Assembly (NCBI GenBank): GCA_044868295.1
Contig: JBIOWF010000191.1
Location: 1 to 43,491 of the forward strand
DNA: 43,491 nucleotides
Direction of reading: 5' to 3'
Origin: JBIOWF01 sp044868295
Lineage (GTDB): Bacteria; Actinomycetota; Actinomycetes; Streptosporangiales; Streptosporangiaceae
Both the position numbers and the translations under genes were made by a program. Of this stretch, positions 36,102 through 43,254 are shown one piece after another. Positions within the stretch are counted from its first letter, which is position 1; the number at the start of each line of letters is the position of its first letter. Under the pieces are notes generated by a model that saw only the letters and a program-made list of their open reading frames with translations, was not told where the DNA came from and did not search any database.

Positions 36102-36125
36102 CCGTGCGGGGCAGACCCCGCACGG
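36102..36125 (-). terminator. Hairpin between rpsN and rpsH
   Basis: CCGTGCGGGG (36102-36111) pairs perfectly with CCCCGCACGG (36116-36125) around CAGA. It begins 2 nt after the rpsN stop. Attenuator or RNA-stability element; no U-run. Confidence 0.55.
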
Positions 36126-36127
36126 GA

Positions 36128-36313
36128 CTACCAGCTCGACTTGGTGATGCCGGGAAGCTCGCCCCGGTGCGCCATCTCGCGGAAGCACACACGGCACAGC
36201 CCGAACTTGCGGTAGACGGCGCGCGGCCGGCCACAGCGCGTGCAACGAGTGTACGCACGGACCTCGAACTTTGCCTTACGCGCTGCCTTGACCTTCAGCG
36301 ATGTCTTCGCCAT
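36128..36313 (-). CDS. rpsN: 30S ribosomal protein S14, type Z (zinc-binding)
   Basis: 61-residue short zinc-form S14: MAKTSLKVKAARKAKFEVRAYTRC... with ligands in CTRCGRPR and CRVCFRE, ending GELPGITKSSW. The short type Z is the housekeeping form of Gram-positives; a longer zinc-free paralogue, if present, would lie elsewhere. It starts 2 nt after the rplE stop. Confidence 0.99.
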   Translation of the reverse strand: MAKTSLKVKAARKAKFEVRAYTRCTRCGRPRAVYRKFGLCRVCFREMAHRGELPGITKSSW

Positions 36314-36315
36314 GA

Positions 36316-36891
36316 TCAGGCCTCCTTGAAGGGGAACCCGAGGAGCTTCAGCAGCGCCCGGCCCTGGTCGTCATTCTTTGCGGTGGTCACGACCGTGATG
36401 TCCATGCCCCGCTGCCGGTCGACCTTGTCCTGGTCGACCTCGTGGAACATGACCTGCTCGGTGAGCCCGAAGGTGTAGTTGCCGTTGCCGTCGAACTGCT
36501 TCGGCGACAGGCCACGGAAGTCCCGGATACGCGGCAGCGCCAGCGACAGCAGCCGGTCGAGGAACTCCCACATGCGGTCGCCGCGCAGCGTCACGTGCGC
36601 GCCGATCGGCATGCCCTCACGCAGCTTGAACTGCGCGATGGACTTGCGGGCGCGGGCGACGGCCGGCTTCTGGCCGGTGATCACGGTGAGGTCGCGGACG
36701 GCGCCCTCGATGAGCTTCGAGTCGCGAGCGGCCTCGCCGACGCCCATGTTCACCTTGATCTTGGTGATCGCGGGCACCAGCATGATGTTCTCGAAGCCGA
36801 ACTCCTCGCGCAGCTTCGCGATGATCTCCTCGCGGTAGCGCTGCTTGAGGCGCGGGATCGTGCGCTCGGCGGTCTCAGTGGTGGCGGTCAT
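36316..36891 (-). CDS. rplE: 50S ribosomal protein L5
   Basis: 5S rRNA-binding central-protuberance protein. 191 residues, with an N-terminal extension (TATTETAERTIPRLKQRYREEI). Signatures are NIMLVPAITKIKVNMGVGEAARDSKLIEGAVRDL and RDFRGLSPKQFDGNGNYTFGLTEQVMFHEVD. The ATG overlaps the rplX stop by one base (TGATG), so translation is coupled. Confidence 0.99.
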   Translation of the reverse strand: MTATTETAERTIPRLKQRYREEIIAKLREEFGFENIMLVPAITKIKVNMGVGEAARDSKLIEGAVRDLTVITGQKPAVARARKSIAQFKLREGMPIGAHVTLRGDRMWEFLDRLLSLALPRIRDFRGLSPKQFDGNGNYTFGLTEQVMFHEVDQDKVDRQRGMDITVVTTAKNDDQGRALLKLLGFPFKEA

Positions 36892-37196
36892 CAGTTGTCC
36901 TCACCCGTCTCGTCGGTCTCGGCCTTCGCCGAAGCCTTCTTGGCGGGCTTCTCGTCATCCTTGAGCTTCTTGACGTTGCTCACGTGGATGGGGGCCTCCA
37001 TGGTCTGCACGCCGCCTTCCTTGGCGCCGCGCGGACCCTGGTGGGTCACCTTGGAGTGCTTCTTGACCAGGTTCACGCCTTCGACCACCACGCGGTCCTC
37101 GCGCGGAAGGGCGGCGATGACCCTGCCCTTGGCACCCTTGTCCTTGCCGGCGATGACCTGGACCAGGTCACCCTTCTTCACATGCAGCTTCGGCAT
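36891..37196 (-). CDS. rplX: 50S ribosomal protein L24
   Basis: Assembly-initiator protein at the tunnel exit. 101 residues. The KOW motif is seen in KKGDLVQVIAGKDKGAKGRVIAALPREDRVVVEGVNLVKKH, followed by HVSNVKK and a charged tail (DDEKPAKKASAKAETDETGEDN). Its start overlaps the rplN stop (TAATG) and its stop overlaps the rplE start. Confidence 0.98.
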   Translation of the reverse strand: MPKLHVKKGDLVQVIAGKDKGAKGRVIAALPREDRVVVEGVNLVKKHSKVTHQGPRGAKEGGVQTMEAPIHVSNVKKLKDDEKPAKKASAKAETDETGEDN

Positions 37197-37564
37197 TACA
37201 ACACCTCCGGGGCGAGCGAGATGATGCGCATGAACTTCTTGTCACGCAGCTCGCGGCCGACCGGGCCGAAGATACGCGTGCCCCGGGGGTCACCGCTGTC
37301 CTTGATGATGACCGCGGCGTTCTCGTCGAAGCGGATGTAGGAGCCATCGGGGCGGCGGCGCTCCTTGACGGTGCGCACCACGACGGCCTTGACGACATCA
37401 CCCTTCTTGACGCCACCACCGGGGATGGCGTCTTTCACGGTTGCGACGATGATGTCGCCGATTCCCGCGTAGCGCCGACCCGAGCCGCCGAGCACGCGGA
37501 TGCAGAGGATCTCCTTGGCACCCGTGTTGTCGGCGACCTTGAGTCGCGACTCCTGCTGGATCAC
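37196..37564 (-). CDS. rplN: 50S ribosomal protein L14
   Basis: Intersubunit-bridge protein. 122 residues: MIQQESRLKVADNTGAKEILCIRVLGGSGRRYAGIGDIIVATVKDA, with the signature KKGDVVKAVVVRTVKERRRPDGSYIRFDENAAVII and FGPVGRELRDKKFMRIISLAPEVL. It opens the rplN-rplX-rplE-rpsN series and lies 187 nt after rpsQ, with a hairpin in between. Confidence 0.99.
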   Translation of the reverse strand: MIQQESRLKVADNTGAKEILCIRVLGGSGRRYAGIGDIIVATVKDAIPGGGVKKGDVVKAVVVRTVKERRRPDGSYIRFDENAAVIIKDSGDPRGTRIFGPVGRELRDKKFMRIISLAPEVL

Positions 37565-37703
37565 GTCAACTCCTGTGTGTCGCGCCGGTTCTCACCTTCA
37601 CGGTGAGCCTGGCGGAACCTGATGTGGTCTTTTTCCCCCGGCGACAGCTTCTCGGCCGCCGCCGCGGGCGGACCGGATTCCTCCGGCCCCTTGGACACCG
37701 TCA

Positions 37704-37727
37704 TGGGGGATGGTCTCCCATCCCCCA
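37704..37727 (-). terminator. Hairpin between rpsQ and rplN
   Basis: TGGGGGATGG (37704-37713) pairs perfectly with CCATCCCCCA (37718-37727) around TCTC. It lies 24 nt past the rpsQ stop, at the classical S10/spc operon boundary, so a partial terminator is likely. Confidence 0.65.
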
Positions 37728-37751
37728 CGAGGCGCGTCTGTGTTCTGCCTG

Positions 37752-38027
37752 TTACTTGGCCTTCTCGAGGATCTCGACGACCCGCCAGCGCTTGCTGGCG
37801 GACAGCGGCCGGGTCTCCATCAGGAGAACGCGGTCGCCGACACCGCACGTGTTCTGCTCGTCGTGAGCCTTGTACTTCGTCGTACGGCGAATGACCTTGC
37901 CGTAGAGCGGGTGCTTGACGCGGTCCTCGACGGCGACGACGACGGTCTTCTCCATCTTGTCGCTGACGACCAGGCCCTCACGGGTCTTGCGGTAGTTCCG
38001 CGTCGTCTTCTCAGTTGCTTCAGCCAT
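37752..38027 (-). CDS. rpsQ: 30S ribosomal protein S17
   Basis: 16S-binding OB-fold protein. 91 residues: KTTRNYRKTREGLVVSDKMEKTVVVAVEDRVKHPLYGKVIRRTTKYKAHDE, then CGVGDRVLLMETRPLSASKRWRVVEILEKAK. The ATG lies inside rpmC (8-nt overlap). Last gene of the S10 operon. Confidence 0.99.
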   Translation of the reverse strand: MAEATEKTTRNYRKTREGLVVSDKMEKTVVVAVEDRVKHPLYGKVIRRTTKYKAHDEQNTCGVGDRVLLMETRPLSASKRWRVVEILEKAK

Positions 38028-38256
38028 CGCTCGGCTCCTTCTCGACCGTGACGATGCCGAGCTCCCGCTCGCGCATCACGGTGTAGATACGGGCGATCTC
38101 GCGGCGGACGGCACGCAGCCGCCCGTGGCTCTCCAACTGTCCGGTCGCCGCCTGGAAACGGAGGTTGAAGAGCTCCTCCTTGGCTTCCTTGAGCTTCTGG
38201 ACCAGGGCGTCCTGGTCCTCCACTCGCAGCTCACCGGCGGTCAGGCCCTTAGCCAT
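38020..38256 (-). CDS. rpmC: 50S ribosomal protein L29
   Basis: Tunnel-exit protein that docks signal recognition particle and trigger factor. 78 residues: MAKGLTAGELRVEDQDALVQKLKEAKEELFNLRFQAATGQLESHGRLRAVRREIARIYTVMRERELG. The ATG at 38256 is preferred over the GTG one codon earlier because it forms a TGATG overlap with the mini-ORF before it and has GAGG 4 nt upstream. Confidence 0.98.
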   Translation of the reverse strand: MAKGLTAGELRVEDQDALVQKLKEAKEELFNLRFQAATGQLESHGRLRAVRREIARIYTVMRERELGIVTVEKEPSDG

Positions 38257-38378
38257 CACGCCTCACCCACTTCACGCTTAACGAACTCCAGGGAGCACAG
38301 CATGGGGAGCTTGTGCCTGCACATCACGCCTCCCCAACCTCTCGCTTAACGAACCGGCACTTCATCGGGAGCTTGTGC
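38254..38378 (-). repeat. Tandem duplication of the rplP 3' end
   Basis: The last 57 nt of rplP plus TGATG (38378-38322) recur as 63 nt at 38316-38254, with one 6-nt insertion. Shared blocks include GCACAAGCTCCC, GTTCGTTAAGCG and GAGGCGTGATG. The second copy ends exactly at the rpmC start codon. Confidence 0.9.
38256..38324 (-). CDS. 22-codon mini-ORF between rplP and rpmC, a copy of the L16 tail
   Basis: ATG 38324-38322 overlaps the rplP stop (TGATG) and is preceded by GGGGAGG. The product starts MCRHKLPML and ends FVKREVGEA, mirroring the L16 C-terminus (HKLPMKCRFVKREVGEA). Its TGA overlaps the rpmC ATG in the same TGATG form. It would let ribosomes pass from rplP to rpmC without a gap. 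Whether the peptide itself has a role is unknown. Confidence 0.6.
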   Translation of the reverse strand: MCRHKLPMLCSLEFVKREVGEA

Positions 38379-38743
38379 ATCGCACGCCGGAGGGCCTCGC
38401 GGGCCACCGGCTCGGCAACGCCGGAGAGCTCGAACATGACTCGGCCGGGCTTGACATTGGCGATCCACCACTCCGGAGAACCCTTACCGGAACCCATACG
38501 GGTCTCGGCCGGCTTCTTGGTGAGGGGACGGTCCGGGTAGATGTTGATCCACACCTTGCCACCACGGCGGATGTGCCGGGTCATGGCGATACGCGCGGCC
38601 TCGATCTGGCGGTTGGTCACGTAGGAGTGCTCAAGCGCCTGGATGCCGAACTCGCCGAAGACGACCCTGGTGCCGCCCTTGGCCGCACCGTGCCGGTCGG
38701 GCCGGTGCTGCTTGCGGTGCTTGACCCTGCGCGGGATCAGCAT
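38324..38743 (-). CDS. rplP: 50S ribosomal protein L16
   Basis: A-site/peptidyl-transferase-centre protein. 139 residues: MLIPRRVKHRKQHRPDRHGAAKGGTRVVFGEFGIQALEHSYVTNRQIEAARIAMTRHIRRGGKVWINIYPDRPLTKKPAETRMGSGKGSPEWWIANVKPGRVMFELSG-type sequence throughout, ending RFVKREVGEA. The gene itself is complete; its 3' end has been copied in tandem just downstream. It starts 2 nt after rpsC. Confidence 0.99.
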   Translation of the reverse strand: MLIPRRVKHRKQHRPDRHGAAKGGTRVVFGEFGIQALEHSYVTNRQIEAARIAMTRHIRRGGKVWINIYPDRPLTKKPAETRMGSGKGSPEWWIANVKPGRVMFELSGVAEPVAREALRRAMHKLPMKCRFVKREVGEA

Positions 38744-38745
38744 GG

Positions 38746-39600
38746 TCAGCTCCCTTCAGCACCCGGCTGCTCCGCCGGGCCGGTCTCGGGGGCAGCCTGC
38801 GAGGCCGCCTCGGTTCTGGGTGCGCGGTCGGTACGGCCGCCCGCACCTGCGCCACGGCGGGGACGGTCGCCGCCACCACGACGCGGACGGTCGCCGCCGC
38901 CGCCGCGACGGTCGTCACGCTCGCGACGCTGACCCGCACGGGCTCCGGCCGCGGCAGCCTCGCGCTCAGCGCGGCTGGTCGGGGCCTCACCCTTGTAGAT
39001 CCAGACCTTCACGCCGATGCGGCCGAAGGTGGTCTTGGCCTCGTAGAGGCCGTAGTCGATGTCGGCGCGGAGCGTGTGCAGGGGCACGCGGCCCTCGCGG
39101 TAGAACTCCGAACGGGACATCTCAGCGCCACCGAGACGACCGGAGCACTGGACACGGATGCCCTTGGCGCCGCTCTTCATGGCGGACTGCATGGCCTTAC
39201 GCATGGCACGGCGGAACGAGACGCGGCTGGACAGCTGCTCGGCCACGCCCTGCGCGACGAGCTGCGCGTCGATCTCGGGGTTCTTCACCTCGAGGATGTT
39301 CAGCTGGACCTGCTTCTTGGTCAGCTTCTCCAGGTCGCCGCGGATGCGGTCCGCCTCCTGGCCGCGACGGCCGATGACGATGCCCGGCCGGGCGGTGTGG
39401 ATGTCGACCTGGACGCGGTCGGTCGTACGCTCGATCTCGACCTTGGAGATACCGGCCCGCTCCATGCCCTTCTGCAGCATGCGACGGATCGCCACGTCCT
39501 CGGCGACGTACGACTTGTACAGCTTGTCGGCGTACCACCGGCTCTTGAAGTCGGTCGTGATGCCGAGGCGGAACCCGTGCGGGTTAACCTTCTGGCCCAC
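38746..39600 (-). CDS. rpsC: 30S ribosomal protein S3
   Basis: mRNA-entry helicase-site protein. The KH domain is seen in the VQVDIHTARPGIVIGRRGQEADRIR region, and the C-terminal domain in GAKGIRVQCSGRLGGAEMSRSE and VPLHTLRADIDYGLYEAKTTFGRIGVKVWIYKGE. 284 residues, because of a long Arg/Gly/Ala-rich tail (from about residue 210) with repeated GGGDRPRRG units, typical of actinobacteria. The start is GTG at 39600, overlapping the rplV stop by one base (TAGTG). Confidence 0.98.
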   Translation of the reverse strand: MGQKVNPHGFRLGITTDFKSRWYADKLYKSYVAEDVAIRRMLQKGMERAGISKVEIERTTDRVQVDIHTARPGIVIGRRGQEADRIRGDLEKLTKKQVQLNILEVKNPEIDAQLVAQGVAEQLSSRVSFRRAMRKAMQSAMKSGAKGIRVQCSGRLGGAEMSRSEFYREGRVPLHTLRADIDYGLYEAKTTFGRIGVKVWIYKGEAPTSRAEREAAAAGARAGQRRERDDRRGGGGDRPRRGGGDRPRRGAGAGGRTDRAPRTEAASQAAPETGPAEQPGAEGS

Positions 39601-39953
39601 TATCGGGTCCTTCCCTTCGGCTCGCGGGACTCCACGATCACGGTGATGTGGCTCGTCCGCTTGTTGATCCGATAGGCACGACCCTGGGCGCGTGGCCGGA
39701 ACCGCTTGAGCGTCGGTCCCTCATCGACCCACGCGCGGCTCACGAAGAGCGTGTCACGGTCGAGCTTGAAGTTGTGCTCAGCGTTCGCTATCGCGCTCGA
39801 GAGCACCTTGTACACGGTCTCGCTCGCCGACTGGGGAGCGAACTGCAGCACGGCCTGCGCCTCCGAAGCGGGCAGCCCGCGAATGAGGTCCACCACACGG
39901 CGGGCCTTCCGGGGCGTGTGGCGCGCGAACCGCGCCTGTGCCCTGGCTTCCAT
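39600..39953 (-). CDS. rplV: 50S ribosomal protein L22
   Basis: Exit-tunnel protein with the beta-hairpin loop that contacts nascent chains and macrolides. 117 residues: MEARAQARFARHTPRKARRVVDLIRGLPASEAQAVLQFAP, and the signature FVSRAWVDEGPTLKRFRPRAQGRAYRINKRTSHITVIVESRE. ATG at 39953. It follows rpsS after 115 nt that contain one copy of the recurring intergenic sequence. Confidence 0.99.
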   Translation of the reverse strand: MEARAQARFARHTPRKARRVVDLIRGLPASEAQAVLQFAPQSASETVYKVLSSAIANAEHNFKLDRDTLFVSRAWVDEGPTLKRFRPRAQGRAYRINKRTSHITVIVESREPKGRTR

Positions 39954-39985
39954 CGCTGTCTCCTCTGATGCTTACTGCTTCGATT

Positions 39986-40060
39986 GGTCGAGTCCGCCTC
40001 GCCTTGCACAGTCCGGTCGGCTTTCGCTTCCGGCCCGTGCCCAGCTCGGCTTCCTCTCCC
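39986..40060 (-). repeat. Recurring r-protein intergenic sequence, copy b
   Basis: Begins GGTCGAGTCCGCC and ends AGCTCGGCTTCCTCTCCC on the plus strand. It aligns end to end with 26387-26463, including CCGTGCCC in the right half. It fills most of the rpsS-rplV gap. Confidence 0.6.
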
Positions 40061-40068
40061 TAAGGCGC

Positions 40069-40347
40069 TTACCGCCGGCTGCGGCGGTCTTCCTTGACGT
40101 GGCTGCGGAACGTGCGCGTGGGCGCGAACTCTCCGAGCTTGTGGCCGATCATCGACTCGGTGACGAACACCGGGACGTGCTTGCGGCCATCGTGGACGGC
40201 GATCGTGTGACCGAGCATGTCGGGCACGATCATGGAGCGCCGCGACCACGTCTTGATGACGTTCTTGGTGCCCTTCTCGTTCTGCACCTCCACCTTCTTG
40301 ATGAGGTGGAGGTCCACGAAAGGACCCTTCTTAAGGCTACGTGGCAT
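40069..40347 (-). CDS. rpsS: 30S ribosomal protein S19
   Basis: Head protein next to S13. 92 residues: MPRSLKKGPFVDLHLIKKVEVQNEKGTKNVIKTWSRRSMIVPDMLGHTIAVHDGRKHVPVFVTESMIGHKLGEFAPTRTFRSHVK-type sequence throughout. It starts 11 nt after the rplB stop. Confidence 0.99.
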   Translation of the reverse strand: MPRSLKKGPFVDLHLIKKVEVQNEKGTKNVIKTWSRRSMIVPDMLGHTIAVHDGRKHVPVFVTESMIGHKLGEFAPTRTFRSHVKEDRRSRR

Positions 40348-40358
40348 TTCGGCTGCTC

Positions 40359-41195
40359 CTACCGCTTCTTCCTCTTGCTCCGACGACGGATGATCAGCCG
40401 GTCGCTGGCCTTGTTCGCCTGGCGGGTGCGACCCTCGGGCTTGCCCTTCGGGTTCACCGGGTGACGACCGCCGGAGGTCTTGCCCTCACCACCGCCGTGC
40501 GGGTGGTCGACCGGGTTCATGGCGACACCGCGGACCGTGGGGCGCTTGCCCTTCCAACGGTTACGGCCGGCCTTACCGATGTTGATGTTGGCCTGCTCGG
40601 CGTTGCCCACCTGGCCGACGGAGGCCCGGCAGCGAACGTCGACCTGGCGCATTTCTCCGGACGGCATACGCAGCGTGGCGTAGGTGCCCTCCTTCGCGAG
40701 CAGCTGGATCTGCGCGCCGGCGCTACGGCCGAGCTTCGCGCCACCGCCCGGACGGAGCTCCACCGCGTGGATGAAGGTACCGGTCGGGATGTTGCGCAGC
40801 GGCAGGCAGTTGCCCGGCTTGATGTCGGCGCCGGGGCCGTTCTCGACGCGGTCCCCCTGCTTGAGGCCGGTCGGCGCGAGAATGTAGCGCTTCTCGCCGT
40901 CGGCGTAGTGCAGCAGCGCGATGCGGGAGGTCCGGTTCGGGTCGTACTCGATGTGAGCGACCTTCGCGGGGATCCCGTCCTTGTCGTGGCGGCGGAAGTC
41001 GATGATCCGGTAGGCGCGCTTGTGCCCGCCACCCTGGTGCCGGGCGGTGACCCGGCCATGGACGTTACGACCACCCTTGCTGTGCAGGGGAGCAAGCAGC
41101 GACTTCTCGGGCGTGCTGCGCGTGATCTCGGCGAAGTCCGAGACGCTCGCGCCGCGGCGACCCGGGGTCGTCGGCTTGTACTTACGGATGCCCAT
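40359..41195 (-). CDS. rplB: 50S ribosomal protein L2
   Basis: Peptidyl-transferase-centre protein. 278 residues: MGIRKYKPTTPGRRGASVSDFAEITRSTPEKSLLAPLHSKGGRN, KVAHIEYDPNRTSRIALLHYADGEKRYILAP, and the signature AMNPVDHPHGGGEGKTSGGRHPVNPKGKPEGRTRQANKASDRLIIRRRSKRKKR with the essential His. Preceded by a 130-nt gap after rplW. Confidence 0.99.
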   Translation of the reverse strand: MGIRKYKPTTPGRRGASVSDFAEITRSTPEKSLLAPLHSKGGRNVHGRVTARHQGGGHKRAYRIIDFRRHDKDGIPAKVAHIEYDPNRTSRIALLHYADGEKRYILAPTGLKQGDRVENGPGADIKPGNCLPLRNIPTGTFIHAVELRPGGGAKLGRSAGAQIQLLAKEGTYATLRMPSGEMRQVDVRCRASVGQVGNAEQANINIGKAGRNRWKGKRPTVRGVAMNPVDHPHGGGEGKTSGGRHPVNPKGKPEGRTRQANKASDRLIIRRRSKRKKR

Positions 41196-41229
41196 CTTTT
41201 TCGTTCATCCTTCGTCGGTTTAACCGGTC

Positions 41230-41253
41230 GGGGTCCGCCTCACGGCGGTCCCC
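41230..41253 (-). terminator. Hairpin between rplW and rplB
   Basis: GGGGTCCGCC (41230-41239) pairs with GGCGGTCCCC (41244-41253) with one mismatch around TCAC. A second small hairpin, GCCTCG-CGG-CGAGGC, lies at 41285-41299. Possible attenuator. Confidence 0.4.
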
Positions 41254-41269
41254 CCGGTGCTAACTACTT

Positions 41270-41312
41270 GGTCGAGTCGACCTCGCCTCGCGGCGAGGCC
41301 CCCTCTTCCTCT
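41270..41312 (-). repeat. Recurring r-protein intergenic sequence, copy c (short)
   Basis: Begins GGTCGAGTCGACCTCGCC and ends CTCTTCCTCT on the plus strand. It shares the end blocks of the copies at 39986 and 28186 but lacks the middle. It lies in the rplW-rplB gap. Confidence 0.4.
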
Positions 41313-41325
41313 ACGCGGCGGACCT

Positions 41326-41628
41326 TCAGCCGATCTGACCGAAGATGTCGATCCGGTCGCCCTCCACCAGGCTCACGATTGCGCGCTTGGTGTCGGGACG
41401 CTGACCGAAGCCGTGCTTGGTCCGCTTACGCTTGCCCTGGCGATTGATCGTGTTGACGCTGGTGACCTTGACGCCGAAGATCTGCTCAATAGCGATCTTC
41501 ACCTGCGTCTTGTTGGCACCCTTGCGCACCAGGAACGTGTACTTGTTGTGCTCATCGATCAGGCCGTAGCTCTTCTCGGAGACGATCGGCTTGAGGATGA
41601 TGTCGCGCGGGTCGGCGATCTTCTGCAT
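41326..41628 (-). CDS. rplW: 50S ribosomal protein L23
   Basis: Tunnel-exit protein that docks trigger factor and SRP. The ATG at 41628 gives 100 residues: MQKIADPRDIILKPIVSEKSYGLIDEHNKYTFLVRKGANKTQVKIAIEQIFGVKVTSVNT, ending GDRIDIFGQIG. The frame is open upstream, but the family start and the TGATG overlap with the rplD stop decide it. Confidence 0.98.
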   Translation of the reverse strand: MQKIADPRDIILKPIVSEKSYGLIDEHNKYTFLVRKGANKTQVKIAIEQIFGVKVTSVNTINRQGKRKRTKHGFGQRPDTKRAIVSLVEGDRIDIFGQIG

Positions 41629-42278
41629 CAGGCCTCTTCCTTCCCGCTCTTCGCCAGCCGCGCCACGACCTGGTCGTAGGCCTCCTGAGTGAAGACCACG
41701 TCGTCGTAGCACAGCACGTCGTAGGTGTTCAGCTGGCCCGCGTCCAGCAGGTGGACCTCGGGCGCGTTGCGCAGGCTGAGCCAGGTCAGCTCGTCGGACT
41801 CGTCGACGACGACCAGCACGCTGCGCGCCTGCGTGATCTTCCGGAGCGACTCCAGAGCCGCCTTGGTCTTGGGCGTGTCACCCGTGACCAGGCCGCTCAC
41901 CACGTGCACGCGACCGCCGCCGGCCCGGTCGGAGAGGGCACCGCGAAGCGCGGCGGCCTTCATCTTCTTGGGCGTCTTCTGCTCGTACGAGCGGGGCTGC
42001 GGGCCGTGGACGACGCCACCACCGGCGAACTGCGGGGCGCGGGTCGAACCCTGACGGGCGCGACCGGTGCCCTTCTGGCGGTACGGCTTCTTGCCACCGC
42101 CGCGGACTTCACCACGGGTCTTGGTCGCGTGGGTGCCCTGCCGGCGAGCGGCGAGCTGGGCGACGACGACCTGGTGGATCAGCGGGATGTTGACCTTGGC
42201 GCCGAAGATGTCCTCCGGCAGGTCGACGGTGCCCTGCTTGGCGCCGCCGGCGTCGAGGACGTCAATGGTCGAGCTCAC
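41628..42278 (-). CDS. rplD: 50S ribosomal protein L4
   Basis: Exit-tunnel protein; in E. coli also the S10-operon repressor. 216 residues from GTG 42278 (MSSTIDVLDAGGAKQGTVDLPEDIFGAKVN). The loop region is RQGTHATKTRGEVRGGGKKPYRQKGTGRARQGSTRAPQFAGGGVVHGPQPRSY, and the protein ends DQVVARLAKSGKEEA. Its start overlaps the rplC stop by 4 nt (GTGA). Confidence 0.98.
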   Translation of the reverse strand: MSSTIDVLDAGGAKQGTVDLPEDIFGAKVNIPLIHQVVVAQLAARRQGTHATKTRGEVRGGGKKPYRQKGTGRARQGSTRAPQFAGGGVVHGPQPRSYEQKTPKKMKAAALRGALSDRAGGGRVHVVSGLVTGDTPKTKAALESLRKITQARSVLVVVDESDELTWLSLRNAPEVHLLDAGQLNTYDVLCYDDVVFTQEAYDQVVARLAKSGKEEA

Positions 42279-42931
42279 TTGGCCACAGCCCCCTTCTTGG
42301 CAGCGGTGCGGATGAGGACCAGGCTGCCGTTGGCGCCGGGAACCGCACCCTTGATCAGGATGAGGCCCTTCTCGGCGTCCACGGCGTGGATCTTCAGGCT
42401 CTGGATGGTCGTGCGGACGTTGCCCATCCGACCGGCCATGCGCAGGCCCTTGAAGACTCGGCCCGGGGTGGCGCACCCGCCGATGGAACCCGGCGAGCGG
42501 TGCTTGCGCTGGGTACCGTGCGAGGCGCTCAGGCCGCGGAAGTTGTGGCGCTTCATGACGCCCGCGAAGCCCTTGCCCTTGCTCTTGCCCGTGACGTCGA
42601 TGAACTGCCCGGCCTCGAACGTGTCCGCGAGGACCTCCTGGCCGATGGTGTACTCGGCGGCGTCGTCGGTGCGGACCTCGGCGAAGTAGCGGCGCGGGGT
42701 GATGTCGTGCTTACGCAGGTAGTCGCCGAGCGGCTTGTTGACCTTGCGCGGGTCGACCTGCCCGTATCCCAGCTGGACGGCGGAGTAGCCGTCCTTCTCC
42801 GGAGTGCGGACCCGGGTCACCACGCACGGACCGGCCTCGACGACGGTCACCGGGACGATCCGGTTCGCCTCGTCGAAGACCTGGGTCATGCCGAGCTTCT
42901 TGCCCAGGACGCCCTTGATCTGCTTAGCCAT
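42275..42931 (-). CDS. rplC: 50S ribosomal protein L3
   Basis: Early-assembly protein near the peptidyl-transferase centre. 218 residues: MAKQIKGVLGKKLGMTQVFDEANRIVPVTVVEAGPCVVT, the signature FIDVTGKSKGKGFAGVMKRHNFRGLSASHGTQRKHRSPGSIG, and GRVFKGLRMAGRMGNVRTT. 14 nt after rpsJ. Confidence 0.99.
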   Translation of the reverse strand: MAKQIKGVLGKKLGMTQVFDEANRIVPVTVVEAGPCVVTRVRTPEKDGYSAVQLGYGQVDPRKVNKPLGDYLRKHDITPRRYFAEVRTDDAAEYTIGQEVLADTFEAGQFIDVTGKSKGKGFAGVMKRHNFRGLSASHGTQRKHRSPGSIGGCATPGRVFKGLRMAGRMGNVRTTIQSLKIHAVDAEKGLILIKGAVPGANGSLVLIRTAAKKGAVAK

Positions 42932-42945
42932 GTCAGTGCGTTCCC

Positions 42946-43254
42946 TCAGAGCTTGATCGAGATGTCGACGCCGGCGGGGAGGTCGAGTCGCATGAGCGAG
43001 TCGACCGTCTTGGGCGTCGGGTCGATGATGTCAATCAGCCGCTTGTGCGTGCGCATCTCAAAGTGCTCGCGGCTGTCCTTGTACTTGTGCGGCGACCGGA
43101 TGACGCAGTACACGTTCTTCTCGGTCGGCAGCGGCACCGGGCCAGCGACCTTGGCGCCGGTCCGCGTCACCGTCTCGACGATCTTCTTGGCCGAGCTGTC
43201 GATGACCTCGTGGTCATACGCCTTGAGCCTGATGCGGATCTTCTGTCCCGCCAT
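42946..43254 (-). CDS. rpsJ: 30S ribosomal protein S10
   Basis: Head protein, also the NusE transcription antitermination factor. 102 residues from ATG 43254 (MAGQKIRIRLKAYDHEVIDSSAKKIVETV), with GPVPLPTEKNVYCVIRSPHKYKDSREHFEMRTHKRLIDI and the end MRLDLPAGVDISIKL. GAGG precedes the ATG; the open frame continues upstream but is leader. First gene of the S10 operon. Confidence 0.99.
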   Translation of the reverse strand: MAGQKIRIRLKAYDHEVIDSSAKKIVETVTRTGAKVAGPVPLPTEKNVYCVIRSPHKYKDSREHFEMRTHKRLIDIIDPTPKTVDSLMRLDLPAGVDISIKL

